In this document: positions 24,634 through 33,088 of the stretch, piece by piece
Layout of the letters: every line of letters starts with the position of its first letter
Position numbering within the stretch: position 1 is the stretch's first letter
NCBI GenBank assembly: GCA_012837935.1
Contig: DUQG01000085.1
Coordinates: 1-50,879, forward strand
Origin: Bacteroidales bacterium
Lineage (GTDB): Bacteria > Bacteroidota > Bacteroidia > Bacteroidales > Paludibacteraceae
Direction: 5' to 3'
DNA length: 50,879 bases
The notes under the pieces: model-generated
Databases searched by the model: none
Seen by the model: only the letters and a program-made list of their open reading frames with translations
Told to the model about the DNA's origin: nothing
Translations under genes and position numbers: made by a program

Positions 24634-25274
24634 ATATTGTAAAAAGAATAATAAGAAAAATTCGTTCTAAGTTATTAACAAGGAAGTTTGTAAGCGGAAC
24701 AGGAGAAATTCGCTTAGCTACACCTTTCTATAAAATTAAGATAATAAAAGAAGAAGATAGTGTTTTTGAACTTAGCGGTAAGTTAACCTTTATGAATTAC
24801 TATAATGGTAATGCTCCGGTTTATATTCATTTAGGTAAAAATTCAAGATTGATAATAGATGGTGACTTTATTATAGGTGATGGAGTAAAAATAATAATAG
24901 ATAATAATGCAGAATTAGTAATAGGGGGGGGGAAAAAAGAGACTGCTTCCGGAATAACTTCTAATACACTCATAATGGTATATAAAAGAGTTACCATCGG
25001 AAAGGATTTTATGTGTTCATGGAATGTATATATAACTGACTGTGATTGGCACAGTATTAATAACTCTCCTGTTCATGCTGATGTGAAAATTGGCGATCAT
25101 GTTTGGGTAGGAAATAATTGCAGTATATTAAAAGGTAGTGTGATTGGAAATAATTCTATTGTTACAAGTTACTCAAAAGTAATAAATAAAACTTTTGAAG
25201 ATAGTTTAATGATTGGTGGAATACCTGCTAAGGAATTAAAAAAAGATGTTTTTTGGAATAGAGATATTAAGTAA
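24630..25274 (+). CDS. LbH acyltransferase with a G9 tract
   Basis: An O- or N-acyltransferase of the WbbJ type, 214 residues. A coil-rich N-terminal helix region is followed by hexapeptide repeats ([50 protein letters not shown]) and the ending IGGIPAKEL. The catalytic His is likely in CDWHS. ATG 24630 is chosen because it forms an ATGA overlap with the aminotransferase stop. Nine G at 24924-24932 encode VIGGGKK in frame; such a tract is exceptional in this AT-rich DNA. It is related to the frameshifted acyltransferase at 16929. Confidence 0.85.
   Translation: MNIVKRIIRKIRSKLLTRKFVSGTGEIRLATPFYKIKIIKEEDSVFELSGKLTFMNYYNGNAPVYIHLGKNSRLIIDGDFIIGDGVKIIIDNNAELVIGGGKKETASGITSNTLIMVYKRVTIGKDFMCSWNVYITDCDWHSINNSPVHADVKIGDHVWVGNNCSILKGSVIGNNSIVTSYSKVINKTFEDSLMIGGIPAKELKKDVFWNRDIK
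24924..24932 (+). repeat. G9 homopolymer, candidate phase-variation tract
   Basis: Nine consecutive G followed by six A, inside the acyltransferase coding region at about codon 100. The present length keeps the frame open. Gain or loss of one G would truncate the protein, as in contingency loci of other bacteria. Confidence 0.8.
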
Positions 25275-25286
25275 ATACAGAATAAA

Positions 25287-26273
25287 ATGAATAGACCGTT
25301 GTTAATTTGTTTAACTTCAACACGAAACTATAGTTGGGTTACAAATGCATTTTTGAAAGCAAACAGTTTGTGGGCTGACTATATTATTATGGTTGATCAA
25401 ATGTCCACAGACGGAACTCGTGAAATGGCACTGGCAAATCCCAAAGTTATTTTGTTGGATAACGAAGACTTAACGTATAGCGAAACAAAAAGATCGGAAA
25501 TGGCAATTAATCGGGCAAGAGAAATCAAAGGAGATAAAATTTTAATTTACTTGGCTATTGATGAAGTACTTCCTGCCAATATACAAGAAACAGAAGAATG
25601 GAAAATGATTTTAGAATCGAAACCAGGTGAAGTCTTTTGTTTTAAATGGGCAAATATTTTACCCGGTGGTAAGCGTTTTTTTGTATTTGAAGGCAACTCT
25701 TGGATGGCAAGAGGGTTTCATGACGATAATATTACGCCGTACAACAATCAGGGACTCGATATGCACACACATTGTATTCCCTATCCCGATAAACCCATTA
25801 AAGAAACTTTGGTAAATGACATTAAAATATTACATTTTGCTGTTTACAATGAGATATGGAACCAAGCGAAACAACGTTTTTATCAATTTGTGGATTTTGA
25901 TAAAAACAAAAGAAGTTGTATTACTTTAAGTAGGATGTATAATAGAGAATTGATTCCTGATAAATCTCATCCTATACCCGATGAATGGATCCATACAAAA
26001 GATAAAAATGGATTTAATCTTTTTGATGAGGTTGATGACAAAGAACAACCTTTTTTTGATAATTATGTGCTTGACTTTATAAATGAAAAGGGAATTGAAA
26101 GATATGCACATCTTAATGTATGGGATAAAGAGTTTCTTAAAAGATTAAATATTAAAGATCCAAGAACTTTTGGAATAAAACTTATCCATTTTTATTTAAA
26201 TAAAACTCAATCCTTCTATTCGTGTTTTTTTATAAGATTGATTGATAAAATTCTAAAAACATTTAACTTCTAA
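25287..26273 (+). CDS. Family 2 glycosyltransferase
   Basis: 328 residues, GT-A type, paralogous to 15914. Shared features: ICLTSTRNYSWVTNAFLKANSLWADYII, DQMSTDGTREMA, and the region around IPDEWIHTKDKNGFNL. The usual acidic loop is changed: LAIDEVLP here against LDADEIF in the paralogue, so the first Asp of a DXD-like triad is replaced by Ala-Ile context. Specificity is unknown. It follows the G9 acyltransferase by 12 nt. Confidence 0.83.
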   Translation: MNRPLLICLTSTRNYSWVTNAFLKANSLWADYIIMVDQMSTDGTREMALANPKVILLDNEDLTYSETKRSEMAINRAREIKGDKILIYLAIDEVLPANIQETEEWKMILESKPGEVFCFKWANILPGGKRFFVFEGNSWMARGFHDDNITPYNNQGLDMHTHCIPYPDKPIKETLVNDIKILHFAVYNEIWNQAKQRFYQFVDFDKNKRSCITLSRMYNRELIPDKSHPIPDEWIHTKDKNGFNLFDEVDDKEQPFFDNYVLDFINEKGIERYAHLNVWDKEFLKRLNIKDPRTFGIKLIHFYLNKTQSFYSCFFIRLIDKILKTFNF

Positions 26274-26281
26274 TCGATTAT

Positions 26282-27259
26282 ATGAAATCTCACACACCAT
26301 CCGCTATTTCGTATATTTGTGAAATTTGCAATAATGTAGAAAATAACAAAACTTATACGATAGAAGAAAAAATGTATAAAACCGGTGACAGTTTTATATA
26401 TTTTAAATGTGCTAAGTGCGGTTGTTTACAAATAAGTGAATTTCCATCTGATATAGCAAAATTTTACGATTCAAGTAATTATTATTCTCTTCAACCTAAA
26501 AATAAGTATAGAAATTTGGTACTCATAAGAGATTGGTTAAAAAAACAACTATTTTCTTATTATATGGAGAATAAAAATGCCATAGGTTTTGTAATGAAGA
26601 AAATATATAATGATCCATATTATTGGTTTCCAAAAAAGAAATTAAACTTTAATTCTCGAATATTAGATGTTGGTTGTGGAAGTGGAGGTTTATTACGTCA
26701 AATGGCAGAAGGAGGTTTTCAAAACTTGTACGGTATTGAGCCATTTCTAGAAAATAATATACAGTATAAAACTGCAAAAGGTGTAATTGTAAATATCGAA
26801 AACAAACAACTATCAGAGATAAACCAAAAATATGATTTTATTATGTTGCATCATGTTTTTGAGCACATGCCTAATCCGCATGATGTAATAGAAAACCTAA
26901 AGAAATTAATGAGTGAAGATGCACAGATATTGATAAGAATACCGATTGTGGATAGTTATTTTTGGAGAAAATACAAATTAAATTGGTTTCAGATAGATGC
27001 ACCCAGACATTTTTTCCTTCATTCACTTCAAAGTATTAGATATATTTTACAGACACATGGCTTGAAAATAGAGAATTTGCTGTATGATGGAATTTGGTCT
27101 ACTTTTTATTTGTCTGAGAAATATCAAAGAGGTTTAAGTATGCTTTCTGAGAATTATAATTATACAAAAGAAGAAAAGAAAAAATATCAAAAGAAAATCA
27201 AACGTTTAAATTTGCAGGCTGATAGTGACCAAATATGTTTATTAATATCTAAAATTTAA
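26282..27259 (+). CDS. SAM-dependent methyltransferase with N-terminal zinc-ribbon-like motif
   Basis: 325 residues. The N-terminus has two CxxC pairs (YICEICNN and KCAKCGC), probably a zinc site. The Rossmann methyltransferase core begins near residue 120: ILDVGCGSGG (motif I), YGIEPF, then DFIMLHHVFEHMPNP (motif IV region). This architecture is frequent in sugar C- and O-methyltransferases of O-antigen loci. One possible role is methylating the chain terminus read by Wzt; modification of an internal sugar is equally possible. Confidence 0.85.
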   Translation: MKSHTPSAISYICEICNNVENNKTYTIEEKMYKTGDSFIYFKCAKCGCLQISEFPSDIAKFYDSSNYYSLQPKNKYRNLVLIRDWLKKQLFSYYMENKNAIGFVMKKIYNDPYYWFPKKKLNFNSRILDVGCGSGGLLRQMAEGGFQNLYGIEPFLENNIQYKTAKGVIVNIENKQLSEINQKYDFIMLHHVFEHMPNPHDVIENLKKLMSEDAQILIRIPIVDSYFWRKYKLNWFQIDAPRHFFLHSLQSIRYILQTHGLKIENLLYDGIWSTFYLSEKYQRGLSMLSENYNYTKEEKKKYQKKIKRLNLQADSDQICLLISKI

Positions 27260-27262
27260 TTA

Positions 27263-28234
27263 ATGACAGATCGACGTATTCCCATAAATAAGTGTAAATT
27301 GGTATCGGTTATAATTCCTTCTTACAACAGAAAAGACACAGTAAGCCAAACGATCAATTCTATTTTAAATCAAAAATGTGATTTTGATTTTGAAATTGTT
27401 ATTGGAGATGATTGTAGCACCGATGGAGCACGTGAATTGTTAAAGGAATATCAGCAACAATTTCCTGATAAAATCAGATTAATTTTTCATGATAAAAACA
27501 TCGGTTTAGCAGCAAATTGGGCTACATGTGTAAAGCATTGTGAAGGAAAGTATATTGCTAATTGTGATAATGATGACTATTGGCATAATGAAAACAAACT
27601 TCAAATGCAGGTGGATTTTATGGAACAAAATCCAAATGTAGGTATGTGTCATACAAACTACCGTGTACACGATAGAAAAAAGAATACAATCAAAGAAGTA
27701 GAAGCAAGTAAAGATACGAAGCACGGTGTAGCATTACAGAAAAAAGTTTTTGGTTCTGACTTTAAATGTTGTAATGCGTCAGTTCTATATCGGGCAGATA
27801 TACTTAAAAAACACATCGATTTGGATGATTATATTAAGTATCAATTTACACTACAAGATTGGAATACTTGGATTATTTTGGCTGCTTATACCGATTTTTA
27901 TTGTTTGCAAGAATCTACAGCTACTTTTGGTGTTGAGACTGTGTCTATAACTAGACCGGACTCATATGAGAAAGTTTTAAAAAGATTTGAAAAGGAAAGG
28001 GAGTGCTACAAGTATGTATGTGATATGTTTCCCGATGTTTTTCCATACAATAAGGAAGAATACGATGATTATATCAAAAAGGTTCTTTTTAATTTGGCAA
28101 TAAAAAAAAATGATTTTAGTAAAGCCAAAGAATTATATAAAATCAATGAACTAAAAGGAGTAAAGAAATTGGCTATGTTGAATAAATTGTCGTTTTCACT
28201 ATTCTCTGTACTAAAGAAACTAAAAAATAGGTAA
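27263..28234 (+). CDS. Family 2 glycosyltransferase
   Basis: 323 residues: VSVIIPSYNRKDTVSQTINS, IVIGDDCSTDGARELL, and the NCDNDDYWHNENKLQMQ metal loop near residue 110. Paralogue of 21138. An in-frame A9 run (28102-28110, encoding IKKND) near the C-terminus is a further potential slippage site. Starts 3 nt after the methyltransferase. Confidence 0.87.
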   Translation: MTDRRIPINKCKLVSVIIPSYNRKDTVSQTINSILNQKCDFDFEIVIGDDCSTDGARELLKEYQQQFPDKIRLIFHDKNIGLAANWATCVKHCEGKYIANCDNDDYWHNENKLQMQVDFMEQNPNVGMCHTNYRVHDRKKNTIKEVEASKDTKHGVALQKKVFGSDFKCCNASVLYRADILKKHIDLDDYIKYQFTLQDWNTWIILAAYTDFYCLQESTATFGVETVSITRPDSYEKVLKRFEKERECYKYVCDMFPDVFPYNKEEYDDYIKKVLFNLAIKKNDFSKAKELYKINELKGVKKLAMLNKLSFSLFSVLKKLKNR

Positions 28235-28330
28235 TGTTTTCAGTCATCATACCAACTGTATAACAAAGCATCCTATATAGAAAAAGCATTACGTTCCGTT
28301 CAAGCTCAAATATTCCGTGAGTTTGAGTAT
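28233..28330 (+). pseudogene. 5' remnant of a family 2 glycosyltransferase
   Basis: About 98 nt resemble the first 96 nt of the glycosyltransferase at 29728 (near-identical CTACGTTCCGTTCAAGCTC region, roughly 80% overall). One extra base near codon 8 brings an early TAA. The homology ends at GAGTTTGAG, where a block of tandem repeats begins. It looks like a separate GT2 gene cut off by arrival of the ATPase cassette. Confidence 0.8.
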
Positions 28331-28335
28331 TTAAC

Positions 28336-28404
28336 AAAAAGTCTGAATTTCGCACAATAAAAAGTCTATAATCTGCACAATAAAAATCCTAAAATTTGCA
28401 CAAT
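28336..28404 (+). repeat. Three 23-bp tandem repeats upstream of the ATPase
   Basis: Units at 28336-28358, 28359-28381 and 28382-28404 share AAAAA(G/T)(T/C)CT at the start and (T/C)GCACAAT at the end with a variable centre. The 23-bp period is about two helical turns. The third unit contains the -33 TTTG of the promoter, so a bound protein would block it. Candidate operator array. Confidence 0.85.
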
Positions 28405-28425
28405 CGGTTTCTTTTTGTACCTTTG
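28395..28425 (+). promoter_or_regulatory. Promoter of the AAA/DUF4143 gene
   Basis: TTTG (28395-28398), 19-nt spacer, TACCTTTG (28418-28425): a full match to the Bacteroidetes consensus, 23 nt before the ATG. It gives the ATPase its own expression inside the polysaccharide operon. Confidence 0.85.
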
Positions 28426-28448
28426 CATTGAAGAAAAGATAACTATTT

Positions 28449-29702
28449 ATGACCTATATTAAACGAATAGTAGAAGAAGAATTGGCGGATAAACTGTCGG
28501 CATCGGGTGCCGTGCTGGTAAAAGGACCAAAATCATGCGGAAAAACTGAAACTTCCAAGCAGTTTGCAAAGAGCATGTTGGCAATGGATAGAGATACACA
28601 AGTACCTATTGTAATGGCAACAAATCCCAATTTGTTACTTGTCGGTGCAACACCCCGATTAGTAGATGAATGGCAGGAGCACCCCGAAATTTGGAATTAT
28701 ATTCGTCACGAAGTGGATGAACGTAAAGAAAAAGGACAATTTATTCTTACGGGCTCAGCCAATCCCAATGATAATGTCCGATTGCATAGTGGGGCAGGGC
28801 GTTTTACTATTGTGGAAATGGATACGATGACTTGGCAGGAGTTGGGATTTTCCGATGGAGCATTTAGTTTGGCAGACTTGTTAAAAGGTAAAAAAACAGA
28901 TGCTTCTCATAATTCTGTTCCGCTCGAATTTATCATCGAACGATTGGTTATTGGCGGTTTCCCTACATTATTAAATGCAAATATAAAAGATGCTCAAAAA
29001 ATAAACAATGGATATGTTGACTTACTTTGTGAAGTGGATATGAGCCGAGTTGGCGGAATTAAACGTGATCCGTTTAAAGTACGGGCTTTATTGCGTTCGC
29101 TCGCACGAAACACGGCAACAGTAGTGGATAATAAAACATTGGAATTAGATATGAAAATATCTGATAACAATGAAGTATCTCGTAATACAATAACAGATTA
29201 TCTTGATGCGTTAAAGCGTTTGATGATTCTCTATGAACAGCCTGCATTCAGTCCCCATATTCGTTCTGTAGCCACGTTACGAAAATCGTCAAAAAGGCAT
29301 TTGTGTGATCCGTCTTTGTCTGTAGCTGTATTGGGTTTAGATGCAGAAGCCTTGCTAAATGACCTGAAATATACAAGCTTTTTATTTGAATCCTTAGCTG
29401 TGCATGAGTTAAATGTTTATGCCAAAGCAAATGATGCCACCGTATTCCATTATCAAGATTCTTACGGTTTGGAAGTGGATGCGATAGTGCAAAAACGAAA
29501 TGGAGATTATGCAGCATTTGAAATAAAACTTGGTGTAGGATTTATAGAAGAAGCTGCAGCAAATCTTAACAAATTTGTAGCAAATATAGATACGAGTAAA
29601 ATGAAATTACCCAAATCACTGAATATTATTACCGGTACCGGAATGAGTTATTGTCGTCCGGATGGAATAAATGTAATATCGTTAGTAGCGTTGGGGAAAT
29701 AG
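28449..29702 (+). CDS. AAA ATPase with DUF4143 domain
   Basis: 417 residues. AAA_14 domain: Walker A GPKSCGKT (26-33), Walker B-like PRLVDEWQE, and ILTGSANP as sensor region. The C-terminal DUF4143 part ends in a restriction-endonuclease-like core with EVDAIVQ and AAFEIKLG (D...ExK). The family is widespread in Bacteroidetes with unknown function. It has its own promoter, a 23-bp triple repeat, and a broken glycosyltransferase beside it, so it was probably inserted into the locus and is not part of glycan synthesis. Autoregulation through the repeats is a hypothesis. Confidence 0.85.
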   Translation: MTYIKRIVEEELADKLSASGAVLVKGPKSCGKTETSKQFAKSMLAMDRDTQVPIVMATNPNLLLVGATPRLVDEWQEHPEIWNYIRHEVDERKEKGQFILTGSANPNDNVRLHSGAGRFTIVEMDTMTWQELGFSDGAFSLADLLKGKKTDASHNSVPLEFIIERLVIGGFPTLLNANIKDAQKINNGYVDLLCEVDMSRVGGIKRDPFKVRALLRSLARNTATVVDNKTLELDMKISDNNEVSRNTITDYLDALKRLMILYEQPAFSPHIRSVATLRKSSKRHLCDPSLSVAVLGLDAEALLNDLKYTSFLFESLAVHELNVYAKANDATVFHYQDSYGLEVDAIVQKRNGDYAAFEIKLGVGFIEEAAANLNKFVANIDTSKMKLPKSLNIITGTGMSYCRPDGINVISLVALGK

Positions 29703-29727
29703 CTTTAGAAGTAAATAAGTTAATGTT

Positions 29728-30696
29728 ATGTTTTCCATTATCATCCCCCTATACAACAAAGCACCTTATATCGAAAAGGCACTACGTTCCGTTCAAGCTC
29801 AAACATTTCGTGAGTTTGAAGTGATTATTATTGATGATGGAAGTACAGATAATTCCTTTGATATAGCAAACAAACTAATTGTAGAGTTCTTAAATAGCAC
29901 GGACCAAAATCCCCCCTTGGGGGGACATAGGGGGGCTTCCCAGCCCAACCAAGGCGTTTCTACCGCTCGCAACAACGGCGTAAAACTTGCCAAATTTCCC
30001 TATATCTGTTTTTTGGATGCTGATGATTGGTGGGCGCCAACATTTTTAGAAGAGATAAAAAGATTAATTGAGGAATTTCCTGATGCAGGAATTTATGGCG
30101 CAAGCTATTACAAGGTAAAAGACGGTAAATATATTTCGGCAAATATAGGAGTTGATGAAGGTTTCCAACAGGGATATATCAATTACTGCCAAGTATATTC
30201 AAAAACTATGTGGATGCCATTAACTTCTATTTCTGTTTGTATTCCAAAAAAAGTTTTTGAGAGTGAAAATGGATTTAAGCCGAATCTAAAGTTAGGAGAA
30301 GACTTTGATTTATGGATACGAATAGCGATGAAATATTCGGTGGCATTTCTAAATAAACCTTTAGCATTTTATAATCAGGATATCAACATCGAAAATCGTG
30401 CAGTATCAAAAAAAGTATATAACCCATCTGAACACATGTTGTTTGAAGATTATACTTTATTTATGAAAAATGAAGAATTCAAATATCTATATGAAAGATT
30501 ATTTCTTTATGCCTTTTTACAGTATTATATTTACGGAGTTAATAGTGGAGCTATTAAAAATAAATTAAAAACTATTCATTGGAAAAATCATAATTTTAAA
30601 TACTATTTATTTTATAAAATAATACCAAAATATATATTAAAAGCAATTTTTAACACGAAAGCATTTATTTACAAAAAATTATATGATAATGTTTAA
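29728..30696 (+). CDS. Family 2 glycosyltransferase with an in-frame repeat insertion
   Basis: 322 residues: FSIIIPLYNKAPYIEKALRS, IIIDDGSTDNSFDIA, NQGVSTARNNGV and the CFLDADDWW metal loop. Between the DDGSTD helix and NQGVSTARN, where relatives have a short link, residues NPPLGGHRGAS are encoded by a C6-TT-G6...G6 palindromic element (29911-29935). The reading frame is kept and the core motifs are intact, so activity may survive. The downstream adenylation gene overlaps its end. Confidence 0.85.
   Translation: MFSIIIPLYNKAPYIEKALRSVQAQTFREFEVIIIDDGSTDNSFDIANKLIVEFLNSTDQNPPLGGHRGASQPNQGVSTARNNGVKLAKFPYICFLDADDWWAPTFLEEIKRLIEEFPDAGIYGASYYKVKDGKYISANIGVDEGFQQGYINYCQVYSKTMWMPLTSISVCIPKKVFESENGFKPNLKLGEDFDLWIRIAMKYSVAFLNKPLAFYNQDINIENRAVSKKVYNPSEHMLFEDYTLFMKNEEFKYLYERLFLYAFLQYYIYGVNSGAIKNKLKTIHWKNHNFKYYLFYKIIPKYILKAIFNTKAFIYKKLYDNV
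29902..29945. repeat. GC-rich palindromic insertion inside a glycosyltransferase
   Basis: CCCCCC (29911-29916), GGGGGG (29919-29924) and GGGGGG (29930-29935) allow alternative hairpins. The composition differs sharply from the AT-rich flanks. It is read through in frame as Pro/Gly-rich peptide. Confidence 0.7.
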
Positions 30697-32194
30697 CTTC
30701 AAGAACACAATTATTGACCCATTGCTGGATCAAATAAGAAACAACTCTCAAAACAAATCTTTCTGTATCAACAGGGAGTTTTTTACTTATAAGGAATTAG
30801 GTGAAAGCATTTCGAAAATAAGACAGTACATTATTGAAAAAAATATTGACGATAAGTTAATCGGACTCGTTGCAAATGATGACCTAGATACGTATGCATC
30901 AATATTTGCACTTTGGCTCGAAGGAAAAGCTTATGTGCCTTTACATCCTAATCAACCATTAGAAAGATGTATGAAGATTGTAGAACAAGTATCAATTAAT
31001 TATATATTTGACTCATCACAAAAAACGAGATATACTGAAAATTTTGTTGTAAATACAAGAAGTTTACATTACACAAGGGAACTTTTGGAATATAAAGATG
31101 ATATATTAGATTCTGAATTAGCATATATTCTTTTCACATCAGGCAGCACCGGTGATCCAAAAGGTGTAACAATGAGCCGTGAAAATATCAGTGCATTTAT
31201 GGATTCTTTCTGGGATTCCGGAATAACTGTTAATAGCGATGACAAGTGTTTACAATGTTTTGATCTTACATTTGACGTTTCAATACAGTGTTATTTGTCT
31301 GCGCTGACTAAAGGTGCTTGTTGCTATACAGTACCACATGGAGAAATAAAATATTTGTACGTAAGTAATTTAATAGACGAACATAAATTGACAGTAGTGG
31401 TAATGGCACCTTCTATGTTACGATACATGGAACCCTATTTTAATGAAATTGATGTAAGTAGCATAAAATATTGTATTCTTACTGCTGAAGCTTGTCCATT
31501 AAATTTGATTGAAAAATGGTTTACTTATGCAAAAAATGTTCAAGTGTTTGATTTTTACGGTCCTACAGAAGCTACAATCTATTGTACATATTATAAGTTA
31601 AATAGAAATGCAAAAAATAAATCTGTAAATGGAATTGTTTCAATTGGCAATCCTATGAAAAATGTTCATGCAATTATAGTGAATGAAAATAACGAGATAG
31701 TTGATTTTGGAGAAAAAGGAGAATTATGCGTTGCAGGAGCTCAAATTACACCTGGATATTATCGCAACAAAGAAAGAAATGATACTTCTTTTTTTTATAA
31801 AAACGTTGATGGTAAGGATTGCAGATTTTATAGAACAGGCGATTTATGTTATCAAGAGCCTGAAGGTAATATTATGTATATAGGAAGAATTGACAATCAA
31901 GTAAAAATACAGGGATATCGGGTGGAACTTGGAGAAATAGAATTCTACGCACGTCAATATCTTGACAAAATAAACGCCGTTGCAATTGCTTTTGAAAATT
32001 CGGTTAGGACGATTGAAATATGTTTGTTTATTGAATCGAAGGAATTTGATAAAACAGAACTTTCAAAGCATCTATCAAATAATTTACCTGCATATATGTT
32101 GCCTAGTGTATATTATTTTTTAGAAAAACTACCGATAAACAATAGTGAAAAGATTGACAAAATAAAATTAAAGAAATTGATTGAAAATGCTTGA
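30683..32194 (+). CDS. Stand-alone amino acid adenylation enzyme
   Basis: A 503-residue NRPS-like adenylation protein with no fused carrier or condensation domain. Core motifs: A3 ILFTSGSTGDPKG (149-161), A4 FDLTFDVS (193-200), A5 YGPTEAT (292-298), A7 YRTGDL, A8 GRIDNQVKIQGYRVELGEIE, and the catalytic Lys of A10 in SEKIDK. The conserved Asp of A4, which binds the substrate amino group, supports an amino acid substrate. My eye-aligned specificity residues are D,V,Q,S,L,A,F,I,Y,K and match no code I can recall. It likely loads the carrier protein at 32834. Start may be ATG 30683 or 30689; both overlap the upstream gene. Confidence 0.87.
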   Translation: MIMFNFKNTIIDPLLDQIRNNSQNKSFCINREFFTYKELGESISKIRQYIIEKNIDDKLIGLVANDDLDTYASIFALWLEGKAYVPLHPNQPLERCMKIVEQVSINYIFDSSQKTRYTENFVVNTRSLHYTRELLEYKDDILDSELAYILFTSGSTGDPKGVTMSRENISAFMDSFWDSGITVNSDDKCLQCFDLTFDVSIQCYLSALTKGACCYTVPHGEIKYLYVSNLIDEHKLTVVVMAPSMLRYMEPYFNEIDVSSIKYCILTAEACPLNLIEKWFTYAKNVQVFDFYGPTEATIYCTYYKLNRNAKNKSVNGIVSIGNPMKNVHAIIVNENNEIVDFGEKGELCVAGAQITPGYYRNKERNDTSFFYKNVDGKDCRFYRTGDLCYQEPEGNIMYIGRIDNQVKIQGYRVELGEIEFYARQYLDKINAVAIAFENSVRTIEICLFIESKEFDKTELSKHLSNNLPAYMLPSVYYFLEKLPINNSEKIDKIKLKKLIENA

Positions 32195-32849
32195 TTATAT
32201 AATCCGAAAAGCTACAAATAAAGACATCAATTTTATAATAGAAGCTATTATTGAAGCTGAAAAAAGTAATACGGATAAATTGCCTTTATCTACACTTTTT
32301 GATCTTACAGAAGAAGAAGTCAAAAAAATATTATTTTCAATTCTGAACGAAGATATTGATGGGTGCGAATTTTCATTAAGTAGTTTCATCGTGGCAGAGC
32401 ATAATGGTAAGTGTGTGGCTGCAATCGGAGGTTGGGTAGAGGCAATGAAGGAACTTTCGTCTGCTGCAATCAAAGCAAATATATTCAATTACTTTATGCC
32501 TTCAAAAAACATACAGCATTTAAATAAACTACAGAATTTAATAAAAGATATTCAAATAGAACGTTTACCCGAAACTTATCAGTTAGAATATGTTTATGTC
32601 AAAAAAGAATATCGGGGCAATAATCTATTCACTATTCTGTTAAATTATCATATTGAAAAGAGCAATTCATTGGAAGTCTATATACAAGTGTTTGGTAATA
32701 ACAAATTTGCAATAAAAAGTTATGAAAAATCCGGTTTTGAAATTTATCAAATCTATCATTCAAATAATAAAGAAATTAATAATTATCTCCCTGATGATAC
32801 GAAAATTTTAATGAAATTAAATCGAAATAAAAAATGGAAAAAAGAATAA
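32187..32849 (+). CDS. GNAT-family acetyltransferase
   Basis: 220 residues. The acetyl-CoA motif A is LEYVYVKKEYRGNNLFTILL (about residues 133-152) and motif B NKFAIKSYEKSGFEIY. It overlaps the adenylation gene by 8 nt and the carrier gene by 16 nt, so the four proteins are translationally coupled. It could N-acetylate the amino group of the carrier-bound amino acid, or the sugar. ATG 32187 is used instead of an upstream TTG at 32181. Confidence 0.8.
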   Translation: MLDYIIRKATNKDINFIIEAIIEAEKSNTDKLPLSTLFDLTEEEVKKILFSILNEDIDGCEFSLSSFIVAEHNGKCVAAIGGWVEAMKELSSAAIKANIFNYFMPSKNIQHLNKLQNLIKDIQIERLPETYQLEYVYVKKEYRGNNLFTILLNYHIEKSNSLEVYIQVFGNNKFAIKSYEKSGFEIYQIYHSNNKEINNYLPDDTKILMKLNRNKKWKKE

Positions 32850-33088
32850 TTACTGAAAAATTGACAACTATTTTTAGAGATGTATTTAAAGATAAATCAA
32901 TGGTACTAAATGATGATTTATCTTCTAATTCTGTTGAAAAATGGAATTCCTTGACACACATGGTATTATTAAATAGTGTCGAAAACGAATTTGGCATAAA
33001 ATTCAAATTGAAAGATTTGATGAAAATTAAAACAGTAGGTGATTTAATATCTATTATTTATAGTTATAAAAATGAAGAAAATAATTAA
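32834..33088 (+). CDS. Acyl/peptidyl carrier protein
   Basis: 84 residues with the four-helix carrier layout. The phosphopantetheine site is Ser39 in VEKWNSLTHMVLL, and an acidic helix surrounds it. It is small and free-standing, as expected for a dedicated carrier rather than the fatty-acid AcpP (the DSLD motif is replaced by NSLT). Overlaps the next gene by 17 nt. Expected partner: the adenylation enzyme upstream; possibly also the FabH-like enzyme at 42262. Confidence 0.88.
   Translation: MEKRIITEKLTTIFRDVFKDKSMVLNDDLSSNSVEKWNSLTHMVLLNSVENEFGIKFKLKDLMKIKTVGDLISIIYSYKNEENN

Noticed and set aside
24933-24938. G9A6 as a programmed frameshift site
   Set aside because: The gene is open without any shift, so no recoding is needed; phase variation is the simpler idea.
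28336-28404. Short CRISPR array
   Set aside because: The 23-bp units are directly tandem with no spacers, are imperfect, and overlap a promoter; no cas genes are present.
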